A program made the translations under genes and the position numbers. A stretch of 56,085 nucleotides of DNA from Stentor coeruleus (Eukaryota > Ciliophora > Heterotrichea > Heterotrichida > Stentoridae), in NCBI GenBank assembly GCA_001970955.1, contig MPUH01000413.1:1-56085 (forward strand). Reading direction: 5' to 3'. Below are positions 1 to 11,800 of this stretch, in pieces (positions within the stretch are counted from its first letter, which is position 1; every line of letters begins with the position of its first letter). The notes below the pieces were generated by a model that was not told where the DNA came from, made no database searches, and saw nothing but the letters and a program-made list of their open reading frames with translations.

Positions 1-2153
1 CTTCAGGATTAAAAAATGATTTATTTATATTCAATTCGTTGAACTCTGATTGGAAGATACTCACTCCAAAGTCAGAGATAAAACCGAAAATAACAAAAGG
101 AGCATGTCTTACTTTAAGATTTCCTTTAGTTTATATATATGGAGGAAAAACTGATTCTGGTGCCATAGGAGAGTTTTGGGTATTCGATATCGCAAGCCTT
201 AAATATACAAAATTACAATCGCATTCAATAATAGCCTTTTCAAAGTGTTTTATTATCGACAATCTATTTTATGCAATCGAAGGTACTACTCTTAATGATG
301 TTGGCGTGACTGGATACTCGATATATAATTTATCATCAAATTCATGGAAAACACAAAGATATAACTATGATTCATTTAACCGCGGGCTTCAAGTTATGCT
401 AAATAATACATGTGTTACAATTGGGGGCCAATATAGATTAACGTTTTTATTAAATGTTGCTAAAGTTTTGATGAATAATGGCTCATTATATGTTGTTCAA
501 AATATGTCTTTTTCATATGTTTTTTTTTCAGCTTATACATACTATGGGAATTATATTTATTCATTTGGAGGAGGCTTAAATCAGGATACAATTCCTGTTT
601 CTTTATTGGCTTCATACGATTTTTACTATATAAAAATGGAAGAAATTTGTTCTAATGGACTTTGTGATCCTCTATGTTCAATAGGTACATACAAATCAGA
701 CCAAGGTTGCTCTGATTGTAAGCCTGGAACATATNCCTTGTCCTTTTGGAACTTATAATTCTCATAAAGGCAGCTCATCTTATAGACAATGTTTACCATG
801 TCCTGAAGGAACTTTTAATAATAAAGAAGGCTCATCAAGATGTTTAGAATGCTCATCTAACTTCAAATGCCCTGCAGGTAGTAAGAATCCTTCTAATATA
901 ACATTTAAGAATGATTATTTATCAATTCAACCAAAAGCTTACTCTTCAAGCATTACAAATCTAAGCTTGATTTATTTATTGAATGCAAGCATTGCTTCCA
1001 TTTTATGTCTCTGTATGGTAATTTTCATTAATAAAATTCGAGAAAAATTACATTATATTGATATGTATAAAAGTAATCATAATCATCATTTAAATGAACC
1101 AATCGTCATGAAAAAAAATAAATTTGGAGGTTTTTTTACAATCATTTTTATTTTAATTGTAATTATTTTTATTGGATTATCAATTATTGGATACTATGAT
1201 AGTAACATTCAAGAAACAAAAGCCCTTGTCCCTCTGATTATCCTTAATGAAGATGTTGATGCTTTTACTACTGAGAAATTAGAAATAGAATGCACACNCT
1301 GATTATCCTTAATGAAGATGTTGATGCTTTTACTACTGAGAAATTAGAAATAGAATGCACACTAGTTGGATATGGAGGGAATTGTGGAAAACAAAATGTA
1401 TGTGATGAGAAAATTTTCATAAACATCACAAATTTAAAAGGATCTTCGTTTAGTTATTCTTGTTCAATTGATGAAAATGAGTCATGTATTATAAAAGTGA
1501 CTTGCTTTAATTGCGAAATCCAAGCAGATGCAAGTATTTTTGTTAATTCTAAAGGAAAATTCAGTTACGCTTCAGAGATTTATGTGAATATTACAAGTAA
1601 TTCATCAATTCCTGAGAAAATCAGTAGTATTAAAAACGGATTATTCGCATCAGAATCAAGTGTATTTATCGGTTCTGAACCTAGTGAGTTTTATTATACT
1701 ATGACCCCATCATTATTTCAATCTGAGTCTTCTAGATGGCCAAGCCAACTTACAGGATATCATATATCAGATGAAAAGTTTCCTTTACAAGGTTCACAAA
1801 ACCTTGAAGTAAATTTAGCTATTGTTGCAGAGCTTAATGTTATGATATATTTATATAAAAGTAACTCAGGTTTACAGACTAAGATGTTAATAAAACAAAG
1901 CTTAATAATATTGGTTTCTGGGATTATAGGATCTGTTTTTGGTATTTTTGGCACTGTCTCAGCTGTGATGGAATTTATTGAAGGCAAATTCATAGAAAAA
2001 AAGAAAAAATCTAATGAAAAAATAAAATTAGTTGAATTAAAGTCTAGGAGGAAAAATATTTCAATCAAAAACTTTAGCAGCTCGAACCGAAATAAGATTT
2101 GGCCTCTTGATGATACGAATTTATTATTGAACAGAAATTTTAGCTTAGATTAG
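1..2153 (+). CDS. Kelch / GCC2-GCC3-like cysteine-rich / transmembrane protein, 5' partial
   Basis: The frame is open from the left edge (codons start at base 3), so the N-terminus lies outside the window. The first part has kelch blades (YIYGG, YSFGGG signatures). A cysteine-rich stretch of the GCC2/GCC3 or ephrin-receptor-like type follows, with repeated CPxGTY / CPEGTF motifs at about 670-880. Then come a membrane span (about 965-1040), a second span (about 1130-1190), a Cys-containing domain, and a third span near the C-terminus (about 1885-1975). It is clearly paralogous to the minus-strand gene at 8844-12215. The single N at 735 replaces roughly 30-35 nt, judged by the paralog, and shifts the frame. 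A second N at 1298 follows a 64-nt direct duplication that should be collapsed. Together these explain three apparent frames in one gene. It is probably a surface receptor or adhesion protein; its role is not known. Confidence 0.75.
735..735. other. Assembly gap (single N) with missing coding sequence
   Basis: One N interrupts the cysteine-rich domain of the kelch gene. Comparison with the paralog at 8844-12215 indicates about 11 residues are missing, and no flanking duplication is present. It shifts the frame from codons at positions divisible by 3 to codons starting at 736. Confidence 0.85.
1234..1362. other. 64-nt direct duplication around N at 1298 (assembly scar)
   Basis: Bases 1234-1297 and 1299-1362 are identical and separated by one N. 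Collapsing one copy restores a continuous reading frame that matches the paralog. This is an unmerged contig overlap rather than biology. Confidence 0.9.
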
Positions 2154-2239
2154 TTGGATTGATTAATAAGCAGAAATTTACCTTAGTTTAGTTGGATTTA
2201 TTTATGAACAGAAATTTTAGATTAGATTAGTTGAGTTTA
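2124..2239. repeat. Imperfect tandem repeat, about 3 x 38-40 nt
   Basis: Three related units, each with a CAGAAATTT core followed by TTAGTTG(G/A), begin at about 2124, 2161 and 2201. The array straddles the stop codon of the kelch gene at 2151-2153, so it duplicates part of the 3' end of the CDS into the 3' flank. Confidence 0.6.
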
Positions 2240-2573
2240 TTTTAGCTATTACTCTATTTAAATTTTTACTGTTATAATAGCTCTATTATACTTTATCTTA
2301 ATTAAGAGGCTGCTTGAGTTAAAAAAAAATCAGATATACTATTTTATATACATTTCACTAATTAATTAATTTTTCATGTTTTATCTAACTGATTGATTTT
2401 CTACATATTATTAAAACACATCAGTTGATGTATTTCTTAATAAGAAATTTCCATAAAAAATATCCCATAAAACTTAAGAATGCCTACTCATACAATATAT
2501 TCCATAATCACTATAATCTTACTCCAATATAAAAACAAAATAATTATCTATTCCTAACTAAATAAACTATTCC
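2154..2573. other. Intergenic, convergent; imperfect tandem repeat at its start
   Basis: AT-rich spacer between the converging kelch (+) and metalloprotease (-) genes. About three imperfect copies of a 38-40 nt unit containing CAGAAATTT...TTAGTTG occupy about 2124-2239. The first copy overlaps the last codons of the kelch gene. Nothing else is recognisable. Confidence 0.6.
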
Positions 2574-5500
2574 TTAGACACAGCTTCCTGAACTTAATGC
2601 GAAATTAGAATTGCAAGCTGTGCAAACAGTAGCACTTGTGCATGTACTGCAGTTGTTTGAACAAGCTTTACAGGTTCCACTACTTAAAAAGAAACCATTA
2701 ATGCATTTAGAACAAGTACCTGTAGTGCAGGTTGCACAAACTGTTTGACATAAGGCAGCACATGATGATGTACTTGTTACACCATATCCTGGATTGCAAG
2801 CAGTACAAACAGTAGCAGAAGTGCACGATGCACAATTTGCAGAACATGCAGTACAAGCACCATTTGAAATAAAGTAGCCATTAGCGCATAGTGTGCATGT
2901 TGAAGCACTTGAACAAGCCAGACAATTAGTAGAACAAGCAGGTCCACAAGTATTAGTACTTGTCAATAAATATCCTTTAGTGCAAGCACTACAAACAGTT
3001 GAACTAGTACAATTCCCACAATTGGCCCCACAGGCTGTACAAGAACCATTATCAATATAAAATCCAGGGTTACATTGTGTGCAAGCTGTAGAAGTACAAA
3101 TGTTACAATTAACAGGACATGTTGGTGTACATGTACTTCCAGTAAGGGCAAAACCAGCATTACATGTTGTGCAAACTGTGGCTGATGTACAAACTGCACA
3201 TCCTTGTGAACAAGCAGTACATCCTCCAGTAGTTGGTAAGAAATAGCCACTATAACATGCTGTACAAGTACCTGTTGAACCACAGGTTTTACAGTTTGCA
3301 GGGCAATTTATTGTGCATAATCCTGCAGAGCTGATATAATATCCTGGGTTACAAATTGTGCATGCAGTTGAACTTGTGCATTTAGAACATGAAGCTTGAC
3401 ATGCAACACATAATCCACCAGAAAGATAATAACCTGGTAAGCAGTCAGAACAAGATCCTGATGAGCAAACAGCACAATTAGCTGTGCATATAGCAGTACA
3501 ACTATTAGAACTTAACATATAACCTGCATTACATAAAGTGCATACCGATGCAGATGTACAACTATTACAACCATTTGAACAAGGTTGACATGATCCTGAA
3601 GATAGGAAATAACCAGGACGGCATTTTGTGCATGTTTGAGGATCAATACAGTTTTGGCAATAAGCTGGGCATTGCATAGAACATAGACCACTTACTATAT
3701 TGTACCCAACATCACAAGTTGTACATGCAGTTGAAGTACATGTAGCACAATTAGAAGTACAAGCTTTGCAAGTGCCACTAGCAACATAGAAACCGCTTTG
3801 GCATGTTGTGCAGGTCCCTGTTGCTCCACATACTAAACAACTAGGTGGACAAGCAACAATACATGCTTTATTATCATTAAGTTTATACCCAACACTACAT
3901 GCTGTACATGCAGTATTTGAAGTACAAGTTGAGCATCCAGTTGAACAATTTGAACAAGCCCCTGATGCTATAAAATATCCAGGAAGACAAGTTTGACATG
4001 CCCCATTTGCATCACAAGCTATACAATTTGGTGGACAAGCTTTAATACAAGTACCACTACTTAAAATATAACCTGATTTACATAGAGTACATGATAAAGC
4101 ATCTGAACCGGTAACTGTTGTGCAGTTATTACAAGAAGCTGGACAATTTGTACAAGCATTTGAGGATAGTAAATAACCAGTGCTGCATTTTGTACAGACT
4201 GTTGGGCTGGTACAAGATACACAAAATGGTGAACAGTCAGATTTACATGATGTGCCACTTAGAGAAAGTCCAGCAGTACAAACTGTACATACAGTTGCTG
4301 AAGTACATGTTGAGCACCCTGAGCTACAAGAAGTACATGCATTGTTGCTTAAAAAGCTCCCACTTAAGCATTCTGTGCATTTTCCAGTACTGTCACAAGT
4401 TTTGCAATTTACAGGGCAAGAGGAAATACATGCAGAATCAGAAAGTAAATACCCTGCACCACAAACTGTACATGAAGTATCACTATTACATTGAGTACAT
4501 CCTTTAGAACAAGCTACACATACATTATTTGATAGGTAGAAACCAGGATCGCAATCTGAACAAACCCCACTTGTGCAAGTTTTGCATACATTTTGGCAAC
4601 CTTGTACACATGTATTCCCTGATAATATATACCCTGATATGCATGTTGTACATGCTGTACTTGTGCACACTGAGCATCCAGATGAACAAGCAACACATGA
4701 ACTAGACAACAAATAGTATCCTGATAAACATACAGTACAAGATGAAGAACTTGAACATGTTTTACATCCTAATGAACATATTGGCTGACAAGTTGTCCCT
4801 GATAGTTTATATCCTGGAAGACAAGATGAACAAGTTGTTGCAGTGCAAACAGAGCATCCAGCAGCACAAGATGTACAAGTACCTGTAGTTATGTAATACC
4901 CTGGTGCACAAGCTGTACAACTTCCAGAAGTGTTGCATGTAGCACAGTTTATCGGGCACATTTTCGTACATGCTCCATTGACTAATGCATAACCGGCTGA
5001 ACAAGATAGACAAGATGTACTTGTACATGATGTACAGTTATTAGGACATGCTGTACAGGTACCTGAAGTAACATAGTAGTTTGAAAAACAATCTGTACAT
5101 GTTGTCCCAGTACAGGATTTACAGTTTAATGGGCATACTGAAGCACATGCACTACTGACAAGGTTATATCCAGAATTACATGCTGTGCAAGCTGTTGTTG
5201 ATGTACAAGTAGCACAATTTGGTGAGCAGGCTACACAAAAGCCACTAGAAAGATAGTATCCGTATTTGCACTTTGTACATAAATTTGAACTACATGTTAT
5301 ACAAGAAGTTGAACATGCTAAATTACAAGCAGAATTTGAAAGTAAATATCCACTAGCACATACAGAGCAAACAGTATCAGATATACAAGTTGTACAACCA
5401 GTTGAACATGGTGAGCAACCACCTAATGAATCGATATAAAAAGAAGTGTTACAAGCTATACATAATGAGCTACTTACACAGTTTTTACAGTTACTAGGAC

Positions 5501-7295
5501 ATTGAAGTGTACATATTCCGTTGGTTAAAACATAGTCTGTTAGGCAATTGGTACATTGGGTTGCTGAAGTACAAACTGTACATCCAGGAGAACAAGCTAT
5601 GCATGCACCTGATGACAAATAATATCCAGTTGTGCAAGCGCTGCAAACGTTGTTTGTGCATGAAGTACATAAAGAAGTGCATCCAGCAACACACGAACCC
5701 GATACAAGTGAATATCCAGTTGTACAATTTAAACAAGTAGTAGAATCCAAACATGAAACACAACTATCCGAGCATTTTATTGTGCAATCATCTCCTGAAT
5801 ACCCAGATGCACATAAACATTGTCCCATAGCACATTTCCCAAACCCTGAGCACATGTTTTTGCATGGAACATCACGACATAATATATCAGAATTAGGACA
5901 TATTAATACTCCATTATATCCTGGGACTGTAACATTTCCACCAATAAAAGGACAAGTAATTGCAGTTGATCCAACTTGAATAACAGCAGAAGTATTAGAG
6001 CAACTAATCACTTCATAACAAGCAAGATATATTGATGTTGATACATAAGGTGATTGATCTAATGTGCTTTCAAAACATCTACTTTTCATACTTATAACTT
6101 CATCAGCTAAAGAATATGTATAAGTAGTTTGACTGTTCCCACGACAACTACCATTAGACCAAGGGTATTTAACAGGGCAATAATCTGCATATGAATCCCA
6201 TCCTCCAACTTTTGGATCTGAAAAGTATTGATAATATGATGGTAAAGATGTGGTATATGTATTTAAAACACAATAACCTTTATTTAAACGGAATGTATCA
6301 CACACATCATTATTATTAGCATCACACCAAAGGTTACGATCAGCAGACACTCCACTTGCCACACATTTGTTATTGATAAACCCACAACCTGAGTTCTTAG
6401 CAAAAGCTGGAATTGTAGCATAAGAGTAATCTACATCATACCATCCTGTATCTTTAAGTAAACCTAATGATACTGTACTGACATATGGATCAGATGTAAC
6501 GTGACCAATCATATATTCATTAAACATTATTCTCATATCCCAATGAGATCCAGCAGTACCACTTCCTCCATATTCTTCAAGTTCAACACCAGTCATTGTT
6601 GAGCAATTAAAAGCTTCAACAGCTTTAGCAAGAGCATTAGGAGTAGTTAAGACAATTTTTGTTGTACCTCTAATTGTAATATTTTTTGTTGGTTGAGTAT
6701 ATGCAAGACCTTTACTATCACGCCAATAGCTATAAAGTCCACTTGAAAACCCAAGTAAATGAGTTATTTCATGAAGAAGTGTTGAATACATCATTTCAAA
6801 ATCAGCACCATCAAAATAATATGTATTAACAACAACTCTTCCAGCAACAACATTATTAAGAGTTCCATCAATAAAACAAGCACCAGCATATGCTACATAA
6901 TCACTAGAACTATCATATACTGATGTTATATAAACTATCAAATCATAACCTGTGACACCTGGATTTTGATGCTCACTAGGAACTGTAATTTCACTTCCAC
7001 AAGTTGTCCCACCTAATGAAAGAGATGATGTTATTGAATAAACTTTAAGAGCTTTGGTTAAATAACTGTCGATATCAGGCATGATTATGTTCTTAAAATT
7101 ATCCGTATCTGTTTGACTAAGTAAAGCGAAGTTTTGGTAATAGTAAAGAATTCGAATGGGAGACAAGGTTGCTGAACGAGTTGTCAGGAAGCGTCCATGG
7201 CCAGACTGTTCTTGAACTTCTGTTCGGTCTCCTCCACATTTCCAGGAATTCACTAAGGCTGTTGAGAGGAATATTAGAATGAATATACTCCGCAT
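2574..7295 (-). CDS. Leishmanolysin-like (M8) zinc metalloprotease with very long cysteine-rich repeat tail
   Basis: The product has about 1573 residues. I start at the ATG at 7295, which directly precedes a clean signal peptide (MRSIFILIFLSTALVNS); an in-frame ATG at 7319 is the alternative. The N-terminal 450 or so residues form a leishmanolysin/GP63 domain. It has the zinc motif HEITH followed by LLGF, a third histidine in GSHWDMR about 70 residues later, and a Met-turn-like MIGH. An EGF-like segment (CLCASGYSGDDC) follows. After it come about 1050 residues of short Cys-rich modules of the furin / variant-surface-protein type (CxxC, then GYYLSSGxC), in the order of 40 modules. The protein ends right after a module (SGSCV, stop), with no membrane span or GPI signal. 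It is probably secreted or surface-associated and cleaves extracellular proteins. Its C-terminal modules are very similar to each other, which points to recent expansion. Two paralogous kelch surface proteins flank it. Confidence 0.88.
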   Translation of the reverse strand: MRSIFILIFLSTALVNSWKCGGDRTEVQEQSGHGRFLTTRSATLSPIRILYYYQNFALLSQTDTDNFKNIIMPDIDSYLTKALKVYSITSSLSLGGTTCGSEITVPSEHQNPGVTGYDLIVYITSVYDSSSDYVAYAGACFIDGTLNNVVAGRVVVNTYYFDGADFEMMYSTLLHEITHLLGFSSGLYSYWRDSKGLAYTQPTKNITIRGTTKIVLTTPNALAKAVEAFNCSTMTGVELEEYGGSGTAGSHWDMRIMFNEYMIGHVTSDPYVSTVSLGLLKDTGWYDVDYSYATIPAFAKNSGCGFINNKCVASGVSADRNLWCDANNNDVCDTFRLNKGYCVLNTYTTSLPSYYQYFSDPKVGGWDSYADYCPVKYPWSNGSCRGNSQTTYTYSLADEVISMKSRCFESTLDQSPYVSTSIYLACYEVISCSNTSAVIQVGSTAITCPFIGGNVTVPGYNGVLICPNSDILCRDVPCKNMCSGFGKCAMGQCLCASGYSGDDCTIKCSDSCVSCLDSTTCLNCTTGYSLVSGSCVAGCTSLCTSCTNNVCSACTTGYYLSSGACIACSPGCTVCTSATQCTNCLTDYVLTNGICTLQCPSNCKNCVSSSLCIACNTSFYIDSLGGCSPCSTGCTTCISDTVCSVCASGYLLSNSACNLACSTSCITCSSNLCTKCKYGYYLSSGFCVACSPNCATCTSTTACTACNSGYNLVSSACASVCPLNCKSCTGTTCTDCFSNYYVTSGTCTACPNNCTSCTSTSCLSCSAGYALVNGACTKMCPINCATCNTSGSCTACAPGYYITTGTCTSCAAGCSVCTATTCSSCLPGYKLSGTTCQPICSLGCKTCSSSSSCTVCLSGYYLLSSSCVACSSGCSVCTSTACTTCISGYILSGNTCVQGCQNVCKTCTSGVCSDCDPGFYLSNNVCVACSKGCTQCNSDTSCTVCGAGYLLSDSACISSCPVNCKTCDSTGKCTECLSGSFLSNNACTSCSSGCSTCTSATVCTVCTAGLSLSGTSCKSDCSPFCVSCTSPTVCTKCSTGYLLSSNACTNCPASCNNCTTVTGSDALSCTLCKSGYILSSGTCIKACPPNCIACDANGACQTCLPGYFIASGACSNCSTGCSTCTSNTACTACSVGYKLNDNKACIVACPPSCLVCGATGTCTTCQSGFYVASGTCKACTSNCATCTSTACTTCDVGYNIVSGLCSMQCPAYCQNCIDPQTCTKCRPGYFLSSGSCQPCSNGCNSCTSASVCTLCNAGYMLSSNSCTAICTANCAVCSSGSCSDCLPGYYLSGGLCVACQASCSKCTSSTACTICNPGYYISSAGLCTINCPANCKTCGSTGTCTACYSGYFLPTTGGCTACSQGCAVCTSATVCTTCNAGFALTGSTCTPTCPVNCNICTSTACTQCNPGFYIDNGSCTACGANCGNCTSSTVCSACTKGYLLTSTNTCGPACSTNCLACSSASTCTLCANGYFISNGACTACSANCASCTSATVCTACNPGYGVTSTSSCAALCQTVCATCTTGTCSKCINGFFLSSGTCKACSNNCSTCTSATVCTACNSNFALSSGSCV

Positions 7296-8843
7296 ATTTA
7301 TTATATTACCCCCTTGCATGAATGTGATATTTTTTGTGTTGTAATTTAAATATTATTATGAATTTTTTTACTATATCCAATGATAACACTTAGGGCACGA
7401 ACTGTGCTTGTTATTTAAGAATTTTTGATTTGAGTGATTTGCTATGGCTGAATAAAAAATATTATATATGGGAAATTAGATAAGAAACATTTTTGTTTTT
7501 CTGATGTGGATAAATAATTTCTAGGATTTAAGTTAGGGTTTGTGAGTTATGTTGAAATGCTTTACTACTACATCAATCAATCTGAAAAATTTCAAGCACT
7601 TAACTTTCTGTCAAATTTTTCTTTTGTCTTACCTTAAATTATTAAAACTAAGAAAAGATTCGATTAGTTTATTAGATTTATAGTTATAACAAAAGTGTCT
7701 TGACCTTTAATATTTTTCATAGTAATTTCNAACTAAGAAAAGATTCGATTAGTTTATTAGATTTATAGTTATAACAAAAGTGTCTTGACCTTTATATACA
7801 ATTTTGAAACTATCATAAAATTAAAAAGAAAGCTTGAGAATGCACGACTCAAACTATTATAAAATAGTTATTCAAGTTATATAGTTTGTATTAAAATTAG
7901 CACATTGGAATTGGTATTACAGTGATAAGATTAAATTAAATATAAAATTATCATTTTTAGGACCTAAGCCGATATCCTAAAATTTTATCTGAATAACAAT
8001 CTGTGTATTTTAATGAATTAGATTGTAATTATTATTTGTTAAAAAGCAGTTCTCATATAAAAAACTATTCTTGTGAAGTAAGAAAAATTTTTGACTTGAA
8101 AATTTAGCAGGGGGGTAAAAATCCTAGCAACAGACATGCTTAAATAATAAACAAAGTAAGGATATACTATATAGATTTACACAATAGTAGTAAAAATTGA
8201 AGCTATCACACAATTTCATAATCTTATAATATATTTTTGTTTATATTGACTATTATTTTTATAGAATTAATGTCCTTATATTAACTTAAAGATGAATAAA
8301 AAATCTTATTCACTTTGAAGATTCATTAAAGAAACTATTAGATAAGTAAAATTCAATAATTATTTCTTAAAGAAGCAAAAATATTAGAGAAAATAATCAT
8401 TTTCAAAATTATCAAAAATATAAAAACTGATTATTTTAGTTATTAATGCTACTATATTTTATATGATTTTAAATATCATTTCAAGTTGCAAAAGTGGCGA
8501 TTAAGACATTATATCGTTTGCAATATTTTATATAAATTATCAAAATCAAAGTCTTAAATAATTTAAAGCATTTAAAAATTTTGAAAATTTTTTACAAGGA
8601 AGATAAGGTTTTTAATAAGAATTCCAACTTATTAAGCAAACATTTCTCAGTTGTCAATACCATGTTTAAGCGATATTCTACTTGACCAAACATTGAAAGA
8701 AAACATATTTTTTGGCATGTATGCTTAGAAAACTACTAAAAAACTTGCTAGATTTTAGAATTAGCCCTTGAGTTTATTTCTATTATTCTCACTATTTTAG
8801 ATAAGCATACTTATAATCATATAAAAAAAACAAATTTAAATAT
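7296..8843. other. Intergenic, about 1.5 kb, nothing recognisable
   Basis: AT-rich spacer between the start of the metalloprotease and the end of the minus-strand kelch gene. It contains an assembly scar around N at 7730 and no supportable ORF, tRNA or repeat family. The side next to 7295 should hold the metalloprotease promoter. Confidence 0.6.
7646..7794. other. 64-nt duplication around N at 7730 (assembly scar)
   Basis: Bases 7646-7709 recur exactly at 7731-7794. The first copy carries a 20-nt divergent tail before the N. The 64-nt length is the same as at 1298 and 31130, which points to a k-mer overlap artefact. Confidence 0.85.
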
Positions 8844-11800
8844 CTAAACTAAAACTTGTGATTTTTCTAAATCTAAACTTCCCTTTTCTTTGCTTTCCTT
8901 CAATTTCTCATTGTCTCTACCAAAGTTTACATGTTGTATAAGTTTTCTTTTATTTCTAATATCACTAAAATTTGTTTTGTTTATAAAATTCTCTGTTATA
9001 TTTAAATGTTGCCCTTCAATAAACTTCATAACTCCTGCAATTGCCCCCATAATACCAAAAACTGAGCCTAAAATCCCTGATATCAATATCAAAACACTTT
9101 GCTTAAAAATCCTATCTGTAAAAAGCCCTGAGTTGCTTTTATATAAGTATATCATAATCTTAAACTCTGCAGAAATAGGTAAATCAATATCTAAACTTTG
9201 TGATCCAGGTAAAGGGAATTCTTCAGTCGAAACATGATATCCTGTAATTTCACCTTGCCAATTAGAAGATTGTGATCGAAACAATGATGGAGTTAAAGTA
9301 TAATAAAACTCACTAGCTTTTGACCCTATAAATACATAGTTTTTTGAAGCATAAATCTCATTTCTGATACTACTGATTTCATTAGGAATAGAAGAGTCAC
9401 TTGTAATATTAACATAAATTTCTGATGCGAGACTGAGTTTCTCTTTGGAATTAATGAATATACTCGCCCCACCTCGAAGCTCACAATCATAGCAAGTAAC
9501 TTTTACGATACATGCATCATTTTCTGATATTTCGCATGAATACTTAAACGATGATCCATATAAATTTGTCGTATTTATGAATATTTTTTCATTGCATGTA
9601 TTATTAACCCCACAACTTCCTCCATATCCAACAAAAGTGCTTGTTGCTTCAAGTTTATTTGCTATAAAATTTTCAACGCTTTCTTCAAGTATAATCAAAG
9701 GGACAAGTGCTTTTGTTTCTTGAATATTATTTGTTTTATATTCAATTATCGATGATCCTACAAAAATGATAGCGATTACTAAGAAAACCAAAGAAAAAAA
9801 TCCTCCGATTTTATTTTTAGTCAATATCATCGGCTTGTGAAGCTTGTAATTGTGCTTATCTGTATAAAGATCAATAAGACCTAGCTTGGTTCTTAAATTA
9901 AATACTAATAAAGTAATAGTTATAAGTAACAAAGAGAATCCTATTACAGTCAAAATGTAAATAAAACTGATGCTATTATTGGGTGAAATGTACATTTTAG
10001 GCTGTATTGAAGAATAGTCATTAGTGATTTTAATTTTATAAGGTTTTTTGCTACCTGCTGGACAATTAAGTCCTGCTGGGCATTCAAAGCATATTGATGA
10101 ACCTGGTTTATCGTTAAATGTTCCTTCTGGACATGGTAAACATTGTCTAAAAGATGAACCACCTGTATTAGCATTATAAGTTCCAATTGGGCAAAGGTTG
10201 CATTTTTCACTTCCCATGATTTCTGAATAGGATCCAGGCTTACATTCTATGCAACCCTGATCTGATTTATAGGTCCCTTTTGAGCATAAAGGATCACATG
10301 CACCTTCAAAGCAGATTTCTTTCATATCTATGTAGTAAAAATCATAAGTGCCTGATAAAAAAACAGGAAACCGTGCTTGGCTTAACCCTCCTCCAAAAGA
10401 ATATATACGATCTCTATGGTAGGTAAAAGCGGAGAAATAAACGTAAGAAAAATAATAAGGATACTGATATATTGATCCATTAGGTTGAAATACATCAGCT
10501 TCTCCTGATAATTCAAGAAGCCATGTTTGTCCTCCAACTTTCACATATGTATTGTTAAGCATAATTTGAAGTCCATCCACATAGCTATAGTAGTAAGGGT
10601 AGTTAGAGCGATCCCAAGAATTTAATTCAATATTATAAATTTCATATCCATGAAATCCTGTATCATTTTCTTGATTACCTTCTATAACGTAAAAAAGATT
10701 ATCAAAAATATAGCACTTTGAATAAGATCTTGGAAAAAGCCATGATAATTTTGTATATTCAAGACTTCCTATGTCAAATTGCCACAGATCTCCTGAAATC
10801 CCGGAATCTGTTATTCCTCCATATATGTAAACTAAAGGAAATTTCAATACAAGACATGCCCCTTTAGTGTTTCTTGGATAAACTTCAGATTTTGTAATCA
10901 GTTTTTTCCAATAAGACTTCAATGAATTATATATAAACAAATCATTTTTCAACCCTGTAACATCTTCTCCACCAAAAAGCACCATGGCATCTCCATCTGA
11001 ATCTACTGCATGACTATGTCTTGGAGAAGGTACATCACCTGATATGCTTTGCTCTTTCCAGTTTTCTTTTACAACATTAAACACCCACATGTCATTGTAT
11101 AAAATTTCTGAAGTTTTCCCACCAAATACATATAATTCTCCATTAATAGCAACCATTGAGGCGTGCATCCTTTTTTCAGGACTTATATTTAATTCAGATA
11201 ACAAATAAGAATTTCCGGTTTCTAAGTCAACTGAAAATAATTCATTTGAATATGAATAATATTCAATGTTAAATCCGCCAAAAACATACAAAATATTCCC
11301 ATTCAAGGCTAATCCATATGAATCTATAGCAAACCAAGGCATTTTCTCATCTATAGTCCACAAATAATCATCGCCATTAAGATCAATTTTAATAGTCGGC
11401 TCAAACCATCCAGCAAATCCTCCTGAAAGTACATAAAAGTATCCATTATAAATAAAGCTACTATGATATCCTTTATTTTCTTCAGTTTCATTATCGTTAG
11501 TTAGCTCAACCCATGCTTGTTCATCTAAGCAATACTTATAAAACCTAAAATACCACTCATAGCTTGGATATCCGCTTGTCATATAAAAACACCCATTATA
11601 ATATTCCATAGTATTATAACTATATGCTTCTATTTCATCACCAAAATTCTCCATTTTAATCCATTCAAGCGTGCTCATAAACAATCTAAATATTTTTTAC
11701 ATATAAAAATCATTTTTTAACCCAACTCGAGATTCACCTCCAAAAACGGCAAAATACTCATCCCCATCTATTAAAAATGAAGTATAAGCAAAAGCTTGTC

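Noticed and set aside
967..1302. Apparent separate small membrane protein
   Set aside because: It is the middle part of the kelch gene isolated by N gaps at 735 and 1298.
2574..2590. Possible 15-nt intron at the very 3' end of the metalloprotease (GTGTCTAAGGAATAG)
   Set aside because: Splicing would remove the last conserved Cys of the final module, the 15-mer lacks GTA and T9-A10, and it gives no useful extension.
2963..5979. Several ORFs of 60-130 codons on both strands within the metalloprotease region
   Set aside because: All lie inside the 1573-residue frame and mirror its Cys-module periodicity.
11697..11700. Apparent stop that would end a short separate kelch protein at 11697
   Set aside because: The stop lies inside a 15-nt intron; the paralog shows the frame is continuous.
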